A stretch of DNA of 64,000 nt, from contig NZ_MPHJ01000002.1 of assembly GCF_001957125.1 (NCBI RefSeq), positions 124,001 to 188,000 of the forward strand. The letters are read 5' to 3'. The DNA comes from Shewanella sp. UCD-KL12 (GTDB lineage: Bacteria; Pseudomonadota; Gammaproteobacteria; Enterobacterales; Shewanellaceae). Below, one piece after another: positions 26,930-37,476 of this stretch; positions within the stretch are counted from its first letter, which is position 1, and each line of letters begins with the position of its first letter. Under the pieces are notes generated by a model. It saw only the letters and a list, made by a program, of their open reading frames with translations. It was not told the origin of the DNA and made no database searches. Both the position numbers and the translations under genes were made by a program.

Positions 26930-26955
26930 CATAGGCCCTTGCATGTGGGCCTATG
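26930..26955. terminator. Hairpin between convergent MscS and TM2 genes
   Basis: Perfect 9-bp stem CATAGGCCC/GGGCCTATG with an 8-nt loop, in the gap between convergent genes. U-tracts are weak on both strands, so it is only a probable bidirectional terminator. Confidence 0.5.
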
Positions 26956-26993
26956 CGCTTTAGCTTAGATAATCTGGTTTCTGCGGTCCGCAG

Positions 26994-27353
26994 TTAGATG
27001 TATTGGTGTGTCACCTTGCGGCGATAGCGCTGAGCAAAACTAAATGGGCTCATTTTCATGGTGCGAAATGCATCGAACCAGCCGACAAACATGGGCACTA
27101 ATGTCCAGCTAAATACTAAATACAAGCTTCCCTTTAAGTACTGACCTAAATAGAACTTGTGCAGACCGAAAAAGCCAAATAACACACTGAACCAGAAGGC
27201 TAATTTTTGATTTTTGATACGAATATTAGGATCGATTCCTGCTAGGGCTTCTAATCCTTGAGCCGCATGACATTGAGGGCAGATGAGTAAATTATGGTTA
27301 ATTTTCTCATTGCACTCTACACATAGAGATAACGGGTAATCACTGCTTTTCAT
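26994..27353 (-). CDS. TM2-domain protein with zinc ribbon
   Basis: 119 residues. Residues 11-31 hold CVEC...CPQC, a small zinc ribbon. Residues about 50-105 are a TM2 domain: two hydrophobic helices flanking FGFFGLHKFYLGQYLKGSLYL, and GWFDAFR after the second helix. Function is unknown for bacterial TM2 proteins. It is monocistronic. Confidence 0.8.
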   Translation of the reverse strand: MKSSDYPLSLCVECNEKINHNLLICPQCHAAQGLEALAGIDPNIRIKNQKLAFWFSVLFGFFGLHKFYLGQYLKGSLYLVFSWTLVPMFVGWFDAFRTMKMSPFSFAQRYRRKVTHQYI

Positions 27354-27668
27354 TACACACTCCAGTTGTCATACGTTCTACCTAGCATGAGTCATGCATA
27401 CGCGTCGCATTAGCTAAATATTCGCCAAAATTTGAGAGGCTTATTATGTGTACAAGTGTGCGCTGAGATCTAGGTGCCTAGTTCACAGATTCGAAATAAA
27501 AAAAGTAAAGAGTGGGTATATTGGCGGTTAGGGTAGGAAGTATATTGATTCACTCCCGTTAGATTTTTCATGAGTGAAGTCGATTAAATCTTGATGCACG
27601 CTTTGAGATATTTAGGACTAATATAGTCATTACTTAAGTTGCCCTGTATCATACGCGCCAGACATTTT

Positions 27669-29015
27669 ATGATGAAGACCGACAAGATGAATAATATCAG
27701 TAAACCCGCCACCAATGCGCTGTTAAAGCAGGCCCATAACAACATGCCTTTAGGTGTAGCTGATAGCTACCGTTACTGGGGTGAAGATAATACTGTGTTT
27801 GTAAAAAGCAGCCTTGGTTGCACGATTACTGATGCAGACGATCAGCAGTTTATCGATTTTCGTTTAGCTTACGGGCCGATCATTTTGGGTTACCGAGATG
27901 CTAGAGTTGACCAAGAGGTCGTCAAAGCAATTACTGAGCGCGGCACCATCTCCGGTTTTTCAACGGATCTAGATTCTCAAGTTGTTGAGTTGATAAAGCA
28001 GATGTGCCCGAATATCGACAAGATGCGATTTGCCAATTCAGGCACAGAGGCTGTTATCGGTGCGGTACGTACAGCTCGTGGTTTTACTGGTCGTAATAAA
28101 ATAGTCGTTGTAGAAGGCGGCTTTCATGGTCTATACGACGAGATGATGTGGAAATCTGATGTTGATAATTGGGACAACACCACAGAGGAAGCACCTAAAA
28201 TCGCTTCTTTTGGTGGCGGTATTCCTGAGGCGAGTCGCGAACATTTAGAAACGGTACCGCTTAACGATTTCGCTGCTATTGATGAAGTATTTGGCCGTGT
28301 TGGCGATGATATCGCTGCTATTGTCATTGAACCTATATTAGGCAACTGTGGCAGTATCGCATCAAGCCAAGAGTATATGCAGAAGCTTCGTGACATCTGT
28401 GATGCCAATGGCACCTTACTGATCATGGATGAGGTGAAAACTGGATTTCGTGTCGCTAAAGGTGGCGCGCAAGAGCTCTATGGTATCCATGCAGATTTAA
28501 CGACATACGCAAAAGCTATGGGTAATGGCTATCCTGTTGCAGCCTTCGGTGGTCGCAAGGATGTGATGGACGTGATTAGCTTTAGCAAAAAAGGTGTGAC
28601 TCATGGCGGTACTTACACCGCGAATATGATTGCCCTAAGTGCAGCAAAAGCAACACTGACGATTTTGAATGAAACTGATGCCTATGACAGCATCAATAAG
28701 GCCGGTGCTGATATCCAGCAAGTGTTATCACGGGTATTTAGCAAGCATGGTATTGAACATAAGTTTGCAGGACCTGATTCAATGTTTGGCATTCATTTTG
28801 GCAGCCAAGTACCCCAAAATTATCGAGACTGGAAACAAACAGACAGCGATCTATATACCGAGTTTGCTCATAACTTGATAAAGAGCGGCGTTATGTTGGA
28901 ACCAGACTCGCGCGAGCCATGGTTTATCTGTGAGTCTCATAAAGATATCGACCTTGCTCAGTTAGAACAGCTTGCTGACATCGCCATGGCTGATGCCATT
29001 GCGGCGCGCAAGTAA
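27669..29015 (+). CDS. Class III aminotransferase, HemL-like
   Basis: About 448 residues. It carries the PLP-enzyme signatures FANSGTEAVIGAVRTARGFTG, VEGGFHGLYDEMMW, IMDEVKTGFR and the PLP-lysine motif TTYAKAMGNGYP. It resembles glutamate-1-semialdehyde aminomutase but the flanking residues differ from true HemL, so it is more likely an aminotransferase or aminomutase of another pathway. The start is uncertain: ATGs at 27669, 27672 and 27687 are possible and none has a strong ribosome site. It is monocistronic. Confidence 0.75.
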   Translation: MMKTDKMNNISKPATNALLKQAHNNMPLGVADSYRYWGEDNTVFVKSSLGCTITDADDQQFIDFRLAYGPIILGYRDARVDQEVVKAITERGTISGFSTDLDSQVVELIKQMCPNIDKMRFANSGTEAVIGAVRTARGFTGRNKIVVVEGGFHGLYDEMMWKSDVDNWDNTTEEAPKIASFGGGIPEASREHLETVPLNDFAAIDEVFGRVGDDIAAIVIEPILGNCGSIASSQEYMQKLRDICDANGTLLIMDEVKTGFRVAKGGAQELYGIHADLTTYAKAMGNGYPVAAFGGRKDVMDVISFSKKGVTHGGTYTANMIALSAAKATLTILNETDAYDSINKAGADIQQVLSRVFSKHGIEHKFAGPDSMFGIHFGSQVPQNYRDWKQTDSDLYTEFAHNLIKSGVMLEPDSREPWFICESHKDIDLAQLEQLADIAMADAIAARK

Positions 29016-29025
29016 GCTTAGTTTG

Positions 29026-29060
29026 AGCTCACATGGTTATTGAAAAATGCTGTGTGAGCT
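29026..29060. terminator. Weak hairpin between convergent genes
   Basis: An 8-bp perfect stem AGCTCACA/TGTGAGCT with a 19-nt loop, just after the aminotransferase stop codon and before the 3' end of the HD-GYP gene. There is no strong U-tract. Confidence 0.35.
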
Positions 29061-29077
29061 AATATCTTGTGAGGGGG

Positions 29078-29695
29078 TTATAGCTGTGTGCTCTTTGTGG
29101 CTTTATGTTCTGCAGCAAACAGATCGCCTTGGTTAAGATCGTACAGTGCAATACATGCATCAACCACTATCGGCTCATATAAGATCCCACGGTTTTTACT
29201 TATCTCTTCGATGGCTTTCTCTTGGCCTAATGCCTGACGATAGGCACGCGAGTGGCTAATAGACTCAACAACATCTGCCACAGCAATCACTTTAGCTTCA
29301 AAATGGATCTGTTCGCCTTTTAACCCATCTGGATAACCTGAACCATCAAGGCGTTCGTGATGCTGCCTAATGATGCTCGCAACCGGCCACTGAAAACTGA
29401 CTTCCTGCAAAATTTCTTCACCAACCACAGGGTGAACTTTTATTAGGTCAAACTCCTCTTTTCTTAATTTCCCTGTTTTTGAAAGGATAGAGCTAGGAAC
29501 GCCCAGCTTACCAATATCATGCAGTAAAGCTGAGATCCTAATACATTCGATTTGCGTGCTAGGGAGCTCAAGTTGTTGGGCTATTCGACGAGCAAGTTCT
29601 GAGACCTTCTTCTGATGGCTTGCCGTGTAGTGATCTCGCGCTGCAGCGGCTGCAGAAATGGCAGCGACCAGCTGATGTAGTCCATGAGTGTCCAA
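29078..29695 (-). CDS. HD-GYP domain protein
   Basis: 205 residues, almost entirely an HD-GYP domain with no receiver or sensor. The motifs present are HDIGKLGVP, HPVVGEEIL and HHERLDGSGYPDGL; the last contains the GYP signature. All metal-binding His and Asp positions appear intact. Family knowledge: HD-GYP proteins hydrolyse c-di-GMP to pGpG or GMP. It would oppose the GGDEF enzyme at the left end of the window. Confidence 0.88.
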   Translation of the reverse strand: MDTHGLHQLVAAISAAAAARDHYTASHQKKVSELARRIAQQLELPSTQIECIRISALLHDIGKLGVPSSILSKTGKLRKEEFDLIKVHPVVGEEILQEVSFQWPVASIIRQHHERLDGSGYPDGLKGEQIHFEAKVIAVADVVESISHSRAYRQALGQEKAIEEISKNRGILYEPIVVDACIALYDLNQGDLFAAEHKATKSTQL

Positions 29696-30010
29696 TTAGC
29701 TAAATCCTTTTGACTAATAAATGTATATCTATTAAATATAGCAGTAATTTAGCACGTTACTCCTGCGGATACATTAGGTATTACTCACCTATAAGGTTCA
29801 ATTACCTAAAAGAAGCTGCTGAATATCAGATGGTTAAGCAAGTCATCTTTTAGCCAGTAATATGGTTGATATACTGTTGTTAATTTGTAATTTTTAGTCA
29901 GATCATCTACTCTGTTGCTTCATTTTAAGGCCATTGCATAACGGTTTAATTAGTATAAATAAAGTCAAAAAAGCTTAATTATACTCAGTGCAAACAGCTA
30001 CAGGAGAAGC
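29696..30010. other. Divergent promoter region of the HD-GYP gene and glnD
   Basis: 315 bp, AT-rich, no gene seen. AGGAG lies just before the glnD ATG. No further site was recognised. Confidence 0.4.
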
Positions 30011-32614
30011 ATGTCAGACTCTGATATATCACCTCAATTCAATGCAAAAATGAGCATCACCGATTATAAAAAAATAATCCAAGATGCTGATAACTACTTT
30101 AATGATAACTTTACCCACGTTGCGATCGACGAGATAGTAAAGTTACGTGCAGACTTCTTTGACGCTTTACTCCTCCACCTCTGGCAATGCGCCGAACTTG
30201 CGACTGAAAACGTTTCCCTTAATGCTGTAGGTGGGTATGGTCGACAAACTTTACACCTACACTCAGATATTGATATTTGCGTGTTATCAGCTCAAGCCTT
30301 GAGTTCCCACCAAGAAGCTCAGATTGGCCAGTTTTTTACTCAGCTATGGGATTTAGGTTTAGAGCTTGGCCATAGTGTGCTGGCTTTGAATCAAATTGAT
30401 AAAGCCTGTGAAGATATATCTACTGCCACCTCACTGTTTGAAATTCGCCACTTAACTGGCCCTGAGTCTCATGCTAAACAGGTGGCAGAAAGGCTGTATG
30501 GTGATGACCTATGGAGCAGCGAGGCTTTCTATAAGGCCAAGTTCAGCGAGCAAGATGAACGTCATAAAAAGGCGCAAGGCAGTGCGTTTAGCCTAGAACC
30601 TAACCTTAAAAATAGTCCCGGCGGTATGCGCGATATTCAGACCTTGATCTGGGTAACGCGTAAATATTTTGCCGCAGAAGATATGGCGGCATTAAGACGG
30701 TTCGGCTTTTTCACCACCGATGAGTATGCAGAATTATTAGAGTCACAGCATTTTATTTGGCGTACACGTTGGGCATTGCACGCCGCAGCTCAGCGTTCTG
30801 AAAACCGGCTACTTATCGCTTTGCAAAGTGATGTAGCCAGATTGATGGGCTTTGGTGATAACAGTCACCTTGCTATCGAAAAGATGATGCGTCAGCTATA
30901 TCGAGCCATGAGGCGGATAAGCGAACTTAATCAAATGTTACTGCAGTACTTTAAAGATGAGATCTTAGTACAAGCTGACAAAAAGTCTGTGGTGTTAAAT
31001 CAGCACTTCGAAATTAATGGCCGTATGCTCAATGCTCGCCATGATGATGTATTTGTTGATCGTAAACAGCTTATTGCACTGTTTATCCATATTGCTGAAA
31101 ACGCTAATGACATAGACGGTATTTCACCACTGACCATTCGCTTAATACGTCAAGTGAGACGGCGACTATTGGGGGATCTGCAAGATTTTCATAGTTGTCG
31201 AAAAGAGTTTATTGCGCTGTTTCGTCACCCCCAAGGCATGGGCTTAGCGTTATCATTAATGCATAGACACGGGATTTTAGCGTCATATCTGCCGCAATGG
31301 CGAGAGATAGTCGGGCAGATGCAGTTTGACCTGTACCATGTTTATCCTGTTGATGAGCACACTCATAAGCTGCTTAAGAACCTCTATTCACTTAACGGTA
31401 AGCCAGAAACCCCCTCCTTTGCTCAGCCTAGCGCAGTGTTTAAAGCGATAGAGAATAAAGAGGTATTGTTATTGGCGGCTCTGTTTCATGATTTAGGCAA
31501 AGGACGTGGTGGCGATCACAGTGAGTTAGGTGCTGTCGATGCACTACAGTTTGCAAAATTTCATGAGCTTAAACCCTCACAAGCGAAAGTGATCGCTTGG
31601 TTGGTGCAAAATCATCTGTTGTTATCTTTATCTTGCCAACGATTAGATATTTATGACCCTTCTGAGGTGAAGAACCTAGCAAAGTCGATAGGCACTAAGG
31701 CGAGACTCGATGCCCTCTACTGTTTAACGATTGCCGACATCAAGGCGACGAATGATGATCTGTGGACGAACTGGAAGGCCACTTTACTCAGAGATCTCTA
31801 TATGTCGATAAGCTATGCACTGCGCAATGGCTTAGAAAATGTTTTAGAGCAGCGAACAGTGGTTAGAGAGCACAAAATCGAAGCACTAGAGTTGATGGGG
31901 ATGACTGAAACCCCTGATGTGATTAAACAACTCTGGAAACGCTTGCCACTGTCCTTTTTCAGTAATGCACAACCTGCTGAAATAGCCAGATATTCGCAAG
32001 CTATGGCGAAGTATCCTGCAGAACGTGCGCTTATCTTGCTAGATGACAGTATTACCAAGGGAAGTAGTGATCTGTTTGTTTATATGAAAGATAAGCCCGG
32101 TCTATTTGTGACGCTATTTAATACCTTAGCCTCACTGCAGATCTCAGTGCAGCAAGCGAATATCTCACGGACTAAAGATGGTTACGTGGTCGAATCATTA
32201 AAGATACTCGATTATGACCATCACCCAATAAGAACTGCAGGGCGACGTGAGCGGATCAAACAGCGATTGAAGCAGGTATTATTTGAAAATAGAAAGGTGC
32301 CTAAACAGCGTCTTAACAGTAATATCGACTCATTTATCAGTGAGCCTAAAGTTGAATTTTTGCACTCACGTAAGAAGGATAGAACTTTAATCAGTGTAAC
32401 TGCACTGGATAACCCACAGTTTATGAGCCATTTCTGTAACGGCTTTAGGCAGTTTGAACTGAATATTCACTCGGCAAAAATAACGACAGTGGGTGAGCAG
32501 GTTGATAATGTGTTTCTTGTCTCTGACAAAGAGGGCCAGTCTTTAGATGATGACAATAAGCAAGCATTGAAGTCCTTCTTCGTCGATTTCATCAAAGAGC
32601 AGGCACCGACATAG
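30011..32614 (+). CDS. glnD: [Protein-PII] uridylyltransferase / uridylyl-removing enzyme
   Basis: 867 residues, close to the usual 890. Domains in order: nucleotidyltransferase (GGYGRQTLHLHSDIDICVLS, metal-binding Asp pair), a helical linker with NLKNSPGGMRDIQTLIW, an HD domain (HDLGKGRGGDHSELG) and two C-terminal ACT domains (DKPGLFVTLFNTLASL and a degenerate second). It uridylylates PII proteins at low glutamine and removes UMP at high glutamine, controlling nitrogen assimilation. It is followed by a convergent hairpin. Confidence 0.96.
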   Translation: MSDSDISPQFNAKMSITDYKKIIQDADNYFNDNFTHVAIDEIVKLRADFFDALLLHLWQCAELATENVSLNAVGGYGRQTLHLHSDIDICVLSAQALSSHQEAQIGQFFTQLWDLGLELGHSVLALNQIDKACEDISTATSLFEIRHLTGPESHAKQVAERLYGDDLWSSEAFYKAKFSEQDERHKKAQGSAFSLEPNLKNSPGGMRDIQTLIWVTRKYFAAEDMAALRRFGFFTTDEYAELLESQHFIWRTRWALHAAAQRSENRLLIALQSDVARLMGFGDNSHLAIEKMMRQLYRAMRRISELNQMLLQYFKDEILVQADKKSVVLNQHFEINGRMLNARHDDVFVDRKQLIALFIHIAENANDIDGISPLTIRLIRQVRRRLLGDLQDFHSCRKEFIALFRHPQGMGLALSLMHRHGILASYLPQWREIVGQMQFDLYHVYPVDEHTHKLLKNLYSLNGKPETPSFAQPSAVFKAIENKEVLLLAALFHDLGKGRGGDHSELGAVDALQFAKFHELKPSQAKVIAWLVQNHLLLSLSCQRLDIYDPSEVKNLAKSIGTKARLDALYCLTIADIKATNDDLWTNWKATLLRDLYMSISYALRNGLENVLEQRTVVREHKIEALELMGMTETPDVIKQLWKRLPLSFFSNAQPAEIARYSQAMAKYPAERALILLDDSITKGSSDLFVYMKDKPGLFVTLFNTLASLQISVQQANISRTKDGYVVESLKILDYDHHPIRTAGRRERIKQRLKQVLFENRKVPKQRLNSNIDSFISEPKVEFLHSRKKDRTLISVTALDNPQFMSHFCNGFRQFELNIHSAKITTVGEQVDNVFLVSDKEGQSLDDDNKQALKSFFVDFIKEQAPT

Positions 32615-32648
32615 CTATCTTATCGTTTTAATTATCTCGTTAAGAGGA

Positions 32649-32676
32649 GCACGTAAGGACAAAGCGCCTTACGTGC
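32649..32676. terminator. Hairpin between glnD and ydcH
   Basis: Perfect 10-bp stem GCACGTAAGG/CCTTACGTGC with an 8-nt loop between convergent genes. There is no clear U-tract on either strand, so it may block readthrough or stabilise 3' ends rather than be a classic terminator. Confidence 0.55.
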
Positions 32677-32698
32677 ATCATATCTATGCTGAACTATA

Positions 32699-32944
32699 TT
32701 AATCGTGATGAGCTTTAAGCTTTTGGAATAACACATCTTTTAAGTTAGCGCGATCTACCTTGAGCTGATGCATATGTTCATCATCTGTGGGACTACCGGC
32801 AACTTCAAGTTGACGAATATCATAATCTAAAAGGTGATACTTTTTGGATAACTCTTTGAACTCTTCATCTTTATGATTCAAATGAACAATGTCTTGCTTA
32901 TATTCTGGGAAGTCAAAAATAAGCGCGTGATTCTCATTTAACAT
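32699..32944 (-). CDS. ydcH: YdcH-family small protein (DUF465)
   Basis: 81 residues, highly charged and helical. The N-terminal half HALIFDFPEYKQDIVHLNHKDEEFKELSKKY is typical of YdcH, and the C-terminal helix DRANLKDVLFQKLKAH completes the helical hairpin. Function is unknown. It is monocistronic and convergent with glnD. Confidence 0.8.
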   Translation of the reverse strand: MLNENHALIFDFPEYKQDIVHLNHKDEEFKELSKKYHLLDYDIRQLEVAGSPTDDEHMHQLKVDRANLKDVLFQKLKAHHD

Positions 32945-32997
32945 AGGGTACCCCTGAATGGTGAGCTGAAAATTTATCTAGAACTCAATCTAGCGTT

Positions 32998-33060
32998 TAT
33001 CGATAAACCGATCTTCAATTTAATCCTGAATCTAATCTCGAAAACCTATCTCGAAAACCT
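32998..33060. repeat. Short direct repeats (CTATCTCGAAAAC)
   Basis: A 14-bp unit of the form CTATCTCGAAAACC occurs in three head-to-tail copies (the first and last imperfect), upstream of ydcH on the minus strand. They are small and of unknown role. Confidence 0.5.
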
Positions 33061-33149
33061 ATCTCGAAACCAAAGTCACTATAGCATTATGAAGTGTAAT
33101 AAAAGATAGCTAGGCAACAGTTTTAGAAAAGACTAATCAAGTGCTCAAT

Positions 33150-33430
33150 CAATCACCATCAAGCTTCATTGATATAGTGTGGAAGATAGCTTCCCAACTC
33201 GTGCTGGTAGCTGGAGGCGATTTTGCGGTAATGTGAAGTGGAATACGAAGCCCATAGTTAATGCATGTAACTTCGTCTGAGGCGTGCGGTACGGCTGGGC
33301 TGCACCGAGAGGGGGAAGCTGTTGTCTCCCTCTTGGGCTGTGCTGTGGGGAACCCTGCGATCTTAATCCAAACGAAGTTTGGAAAGCTGAAAGGCTAGAT
33401 CCCGGCTAAAAAGAACACCGGGATGACAAC
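33150..33430. other. Gene-free stretch rich in inverted repeats
   Basis: No ORF is supported. It contains several hairpins: CGAAG...CTTCG around an ATGCAT core (33250-33282), CCGAGAGGG...CCCTCTTGG (about 33307-33341), CCAAAC-GAA-GTTTGG (33368-33382) and ATCCCGG...CCGGGAT (33399-33424). It is noticeably more GC-rich than its flanks. It could be an extragenic palindromic repeat cluster or a structured RNA; I cannot match it to a known class. Confidence 0.45.
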
Positions 33431-33434
33431 TAAA

Positions 33435-33476
33435 AGAGTAAACAAGTTTGCTCTCCCGCTCAGGGCTGACTCTTTA
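33435..33476 (-). terminator. Probable metH terminator
   Basis: On the minus strand AAAGAGT, overlapping the metH stop codon, pairs with ACTCTTT about 28 nt later, followed by a U-rich end (TTTTAG). There is some inner GC pairing in the loop. Confidence 0.5.
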
Positions 33477-36400
33477 CTCTGGATCGTAATCCAACACTGG
33501 TGCTAACCACCTCTCTGTATCCTCGATACTCATCCCTTTACGCGTGGCATAATCCTCAACCTGATCGCGGCCGATATTGGTCACACCAAAGTAGCGTGAC
33601 TTAGGGTGGGCGAAGTACCAGCCAGATACGGCTGCCGTTGGGAACATGGCGTAGCTTTCGGTGATGTTAAGATCGATAGTCTCGTCGGGCTTAAGTAGAT
33701 CCCAAAGCAGGCCTTTTTCCGTATGATCAGGGCAAGCTGGGTAGCCTGGCGCTGGACGTATACCTTTATACTTCTCACGGATCAGCGCTTCGTTATCTAA
33801 TACTTCGTCGCTCGCATAGCCCCAGAACTCTTTACGGACACGTTCATGCATACGCTCGGCAAAAGCTTCAGCTAGGCGGTCTGCCAGACATTTGAGCATG
33901 ATAGCGCTGTAGTCATCAAGATCGGCTTCAAAGCGTGCAACGTGCTCGTCGATACCGTGGCCTGCTGTAACAGCAAAGCCACCCATGTAATCGGCTACGC
34001 CACTGTCTTTGGGCGCAACAAAATCTGCTAAGCAGAAGTTATCATTTCCAACACGCTCAATCTGCATGCGCAGGTGATGGGTGGTCATCTCAAGTGTGCT
34101 ACGGCTTTCATCTGTATAGAGCTCAATATCGTCATGGTTAACGGTATTAGCTGGGAATAAGCCAATCACACCTTTGGCGGTGAGCCATTTCTCATCGATG
34201 ATCTTTTTCAGCATGGCTTTACCGTCGCTAAATAGCTTACGTGCCTCTTCGCCTACGACCTTATCCTCTAGAATCTTTGGAAAGTGTCCATGTAGCTCCC
34301 AGCTGCGGAAAAACGGTGTCCAATCGATACGATCGACTAAGTCTTCTAATGGGTAATCATCGAACACTTGTCGTCCTAGTTGATTAGGCACAAATGGTGT
34401 GTAATTTTCCCAGTCATGCTTGCAGCGGTTTTCACGTGCAGCCGCAATGGTGGTGATCTCTTTACGTTTCGCTTGAGATAGGCGTTTTTCACGCATCACC
34501 TCATACTCATTGTATGCTTCATCAATAGTGGCTTGTCTGGTGTCATTGTTTATTAACTTGGACACCATAGGCACTGCGCGTGAGGCATCGGCGATATAAA
34601 TCGCGCCTTCGGGTGAGTGTGGAGCGATCTTCACTGCGGTATGAATTTTCGAACAGGTTGCACCACCGATAATAGACGGGATGGTTAAACCTGCTTTATG
34701 GAATGATTTGACGTTATGTACCATCTCATCGAGACTTGGTGTGATAAGCCCTGACATGCCTATGATATCGACATTTTCCGCTTTAGCGACCTCGATGATT
34801 TTTTCCACGGGTACCATGACACCTAAATCAATCACTTCATAGCCGTTACAGGCGAGCACCACGCCGACAATATTTTTGCCGATATCATGTACATCGCCCT
34901 TCACTGTCACCATGAGGATTTTACCGTTTGATTGGCCAGCGACCTTTTCAAGCTCGATATAGGGGTTGAGGTAAGCAACGGCTTTTTTCATTACTCGGGC
35001 TGACTTTACTACTTGCGGTAGGAACATCTTGCCTTCGCCAAAGAGATCACCGACCACGTTCATACCATCCATTAGCGGGCCTTCAATCACCTCTAATGGT
35101 TTGTTGGCTGCCAGCCTAGCTTCTTCGGTATCTTCATCGATAAATTGGGTAATACCTTTAACTAAGGCGTGAGCTAAGCGTTTGTTCACTTCCCATGTAC
35201 GCCACTCAAGATCTTCCTTCTTAACGGTTTGGCTACCATCGCCACGAAACTTCTCGGCGATATCTAATAGCTGCTCGGTATTCGATGAATCAGGCACAGG
35301 GCACGGGAGGTTGAGTACGACCGCCTCAACCTGCACTTTAAGTTCTGGGTCAATATCATCATAGATTGCGAGCTGACTAGGATTGACGATCCCCATCGTC
35401 ATGCCATTTTTGATGGCATGATAGAGAAACACTGCATGAATCGCTTCACGTACGGGGTTATTTCCCCTAAACGAGAAAGAGACGTTAGAAACACCGCCTG
35501 AAATCATGGCATGGGGCAGGGTGCGCTTTATCTCGCCAGTCGCTTCAATAAAGTCGACGGCATAGTTGTCATGTTCATCGATACCTGTACCGACGGCAAA
35601 AATGTTGGGATCGAAGATGATATCTTCAGGCGGAAAGCCGACTTTATCAACGAGCACGCGATAGGCTCGAGTACAGATCTCAACTTTGCGTGCTTTAGTG
35701 TCAGCTTGGCCGACTTCATCGAATGCCATGATGATAGCAGCAGCGCCATAACGTTTAACGAGAGTGGCTTGCTGGATAAATTTCTCTTCTCCCTCTTTGA
35801 GTGAGATAGAGTTAACGATACCTTTACCCTGAACGCATTTAAGTCCAGCCTCCATCACCTCCCACTTTGAGGAGTCAATCATGATGGGGACTTTTGAGAT
35901 TTCAGGCTCTGAGGCAACTAAGTTGAGAAATTTTTGCATGATCTCAACACCATCAAGCATGCCTTCATCCATGTTGATATCGATGATCTGGGCGCCATTT
36001 TCTACTTGATCACGGGCCACATCGAGCGCTGTTTCGAACTCACCTGTTTTTATCAGGCGTAAAAAGCGCGCTGAACCTGTCACGTTGGTGCGTTCACCTA
36101 CGTTAACGAATAGTGAGCGTTTATCTATGGTGAGGGGCTCAAGCCCTGATAGTCGACAAGCGACTTCTATTTCAGGGATCTCCCTAGCAGGGTGTTTCAG
36201 TACAGCTTCTCGAATAACTTTAATATGAGCCGGTGTCGTACCACAACAACCACCAATAATATTGAGTAATCCTTCACTTGCCCAGCTAGATATTATCTCA
36301 GCCATCTGCTCTGGGGTTTCATCGTAACCACCAAACTCGTTAGGCAGACCTGCATTAGGGTGCGCCGAGACGTAACACTCCGAAATGCGAGAAAGCTCCT

Positions 36401-37199
36401 CGACATAAGGAGATAACTCTTTAGGGCCTAATGCACAGTTAAGGCCAATAGATAGCGGCTTGATATGGCGTAATGAATTGTAGAAGGCTTCTGTGGTTTG
36501 CCCGGTAAGTGTTCGGCCAGAGGCATCGGTAATCGTCCCAGATATCATCACTGGCAGACGTGCACCAATGGTGTCGAATACTGTTTCTATTGCAAAGAGT
36601 GCCGCCTTTGCATTAAGGGTATCGAAGATGGTCTCAACCATAATGATGTCACTGCCGCCCTTAATCAGCGCGCTAATAGACTCAACATAAGCTTCAACGA
36701 GTTGATCAAAGGTGACATTTCGAAAGCTTGGATCATTAACATCAGGACTAATTGAGCAGGTACGGTTTGTTGGACCTATGACGCCAGCAACATAGCAGTG
36801 ACGACCGGTTGCTGCTGCGACTTCATCGGCGGCTTGGCGAGCAATTTGAGCACCGACTAGGTTTATCTCTTCTGAAAGAGACTCCATATCGTAATCAGCC
36901 ATTGCGATAGGGGTCGCGTTGAAGGTGTTGGTTTCGATGATATCCGCCCCTGCTTCCAGATAGGCTTTATGAATAGCCTTAATCTTATCGCCTTGGGTTA
37001 ATACCAATAGGTCATTGTTGCCTTGCACATCACAGTGCCAATCTTTGAAGCGTTCACCTCTAAAGTCAGCTTCGGAAAATTTGTAGTCCTGGATCATGGT
37101 GCCCATAGCGCCATCGAGGAGCAGAATATTTGATTTTAGTTGCTCACTGATCTGCTCGTTAATTTGTCTAACACTGCTGTTTTGGACCTGGGTTTCCAT
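33474..37199 (-). CDS. metH: Cobalamin-dependent methionine synthase
   Basis: About 1241 residues, close to E. coli MetH (1227). Modules in order: homocysteine-binding with zinc cysteines (GLNCALG and GGCCGTTP), methyltetrahydrofolate-binding pterin domain ([13 protein letters not shown]), B12-binding with the cobalt-ligand motif [11 protein letters not shown], and the C-terminal activation domain ([12 protein letters not shown]). It transfers a methyl group from methyl-THF to homocysteine. The ATG at 37199 (METQ) is chosen because AGGTGAG precedes it; an in-frame GTG lies 9 bases upstream. The promoter carries MetJ boxes. Confidence 0.96.
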   Translation of the reverse strand: METQVQNSSVRQINEQISEQLKSNILLLDGAMGTMIQDYKFSEADFRGERFKDWHCDVQGNNDLLVLTQGDKIKAIHKAYLEAGADIIETNTFNATPIAMADYDMESLSEEINLVGAQIARQAADEVAAATGRHCYVAGVIGPTNRTCSISPDVNDPSFRNVTFDQLVEAYVESISALIKGGSDIIMVETIFDTLNAKAALFAIETVFDTIGARLPVMISGTITDASGRTLTGQTTEAFYNSLRHIKPLSIGLNCALGPKELSPYVEELSRISECYVSAHPNAGLPNEFGGYDETPEQMAEIISSWASEGLLNIIGGCCGTTPAHIKVIREAVLKHPAREIPEIEVACRLSGLEPLTIDKRSLFVNVGERTNVTGSARFLRLIKTGEFETALDVARDQVENGAQIIDINMDEGMLDGVEIMQKFLNLVASEPEISKVPIMIDSSKWEVMEAGLKCVQGKGIVNSISLKEGEEKFIQQATLVKRYGAAAIIMAFDEVGQADTKARKVEICTRAYRVLVDKVGFPPEDIIFDPNIFAVGTGIDEHDNYAVDFIEATGEIKRTLPHAMISGGVSNVSFSFRGNNPVREAIHAVFLYHAIKNGMTMGIVNPSQLAIYDDIDPELKVQVEAVVLNLPCPVPDSSNTEQLLDIAEKFRGDGSQTVKKEDLEWRTWEVNKRLAHALVKGITQFIDEDTEEARLAANKPLEVIEGPLMDGMNVVGDLFGEGKMFLPQVVKSARVMKKAVAYLNPYIELEKVAGQSNGKILMVTVKGDVHDIGKNIVGVVLACNGYEVIDLGVMVPVEKIIEVAKAENVDIIGMSGLITPSLDEMVHNVKSFHKAGLTIPSIIGGATCSKIHTAVKIAPHSPEGAIYIADASRAVPMVSKLINNDTRQATIDEAYNEYEVMREKRLSQAKRKEITTIAAARENRCKHDWENYTPFVPNQLGRQVFDDYPLEDLVDRIDWTPFFRSWELHGHFPKILEDKVVGEEARKLFSDGKAMLKKIIDEKWLTAKGVIGLFPANTVNHDDIELYTDESRSTLEMTTHHLRMQIERVGNDNFCLADFVAPKDSGVADYMGGFAVTAGHGIDEHVARFEADLDDYSAIMLKCLADRLAEAFAERMHERVRKEFWGYASDEVLDNEALIREKYKGIRPAPGYPACPDHTEKGLLWDLLKPDETIDLNITESYAMFPTAAVSGWYFAHPKSRYFGVTNIGRDQVEDYATRKGMSIEDTERWLAPVLDYDPE

Positions 37200-37345
37200 A
37201 ATTCTCACCTACTAAACTGACTGCATATAACTCATCTTTTCAAATGAGATCGAGTTTGGTCTTTATAATTGTTGTTCTATAACTCTGGTTGTGAATCTTT
37301 GCTATTAAAACTGCTTTTCACATCTAAATCTCAATGTCTGGTTTT

Positions 37346-37377
37346 AGATGTTTATACGTATAGACGTCTATAATAGA
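37346..37377 (-). promoter_or_regulatory. MetJ operator: four abutting met boxes
   Basis: Four consecutive 8-mers AGATGTTT, ATACGTAT, AGACGTCT, ATAATAGA, the third being the perfect MetJ consensus. The array overlaps the -10 and start region of the predicted metH promoter, as expected for SAM-dependent repression. Confidence 0.88.
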
Positions 37378-37398
37378 CCAGCCTAGTTTGATAGTCGA
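37370..37398 (-). promoter_or_regulatory. Predicted sigma-70 promoter of metH
   Basis: On the minus strand TCGACT (37398-37393) and TATTAT (37375-37370) are separated by exactly 17 bp. The predicted transcript start is near 37363, within the MetJ boxes, giving a leader of about 160 nt. Confidence 0.6.
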
Positions 37399-37476
37399 GA
37401 TGTGTTTATCTATAAAATATATCAAATAAATCTGCCTGAACTATGCTTTATAAAGGTATTTAGCTGGAGAGATGAC

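Noticed and set aside
33150..33430. Group II intron fragment
   Set aside because: No domain V sequence or reverse transcriptase is present; the resemblance is only general structure.
37200..37345. Cobalamin riboswitch before metH
   Set aside because: No B12 box or other riboswitch core was found in the leader; only MetJ boxes and a promoter.
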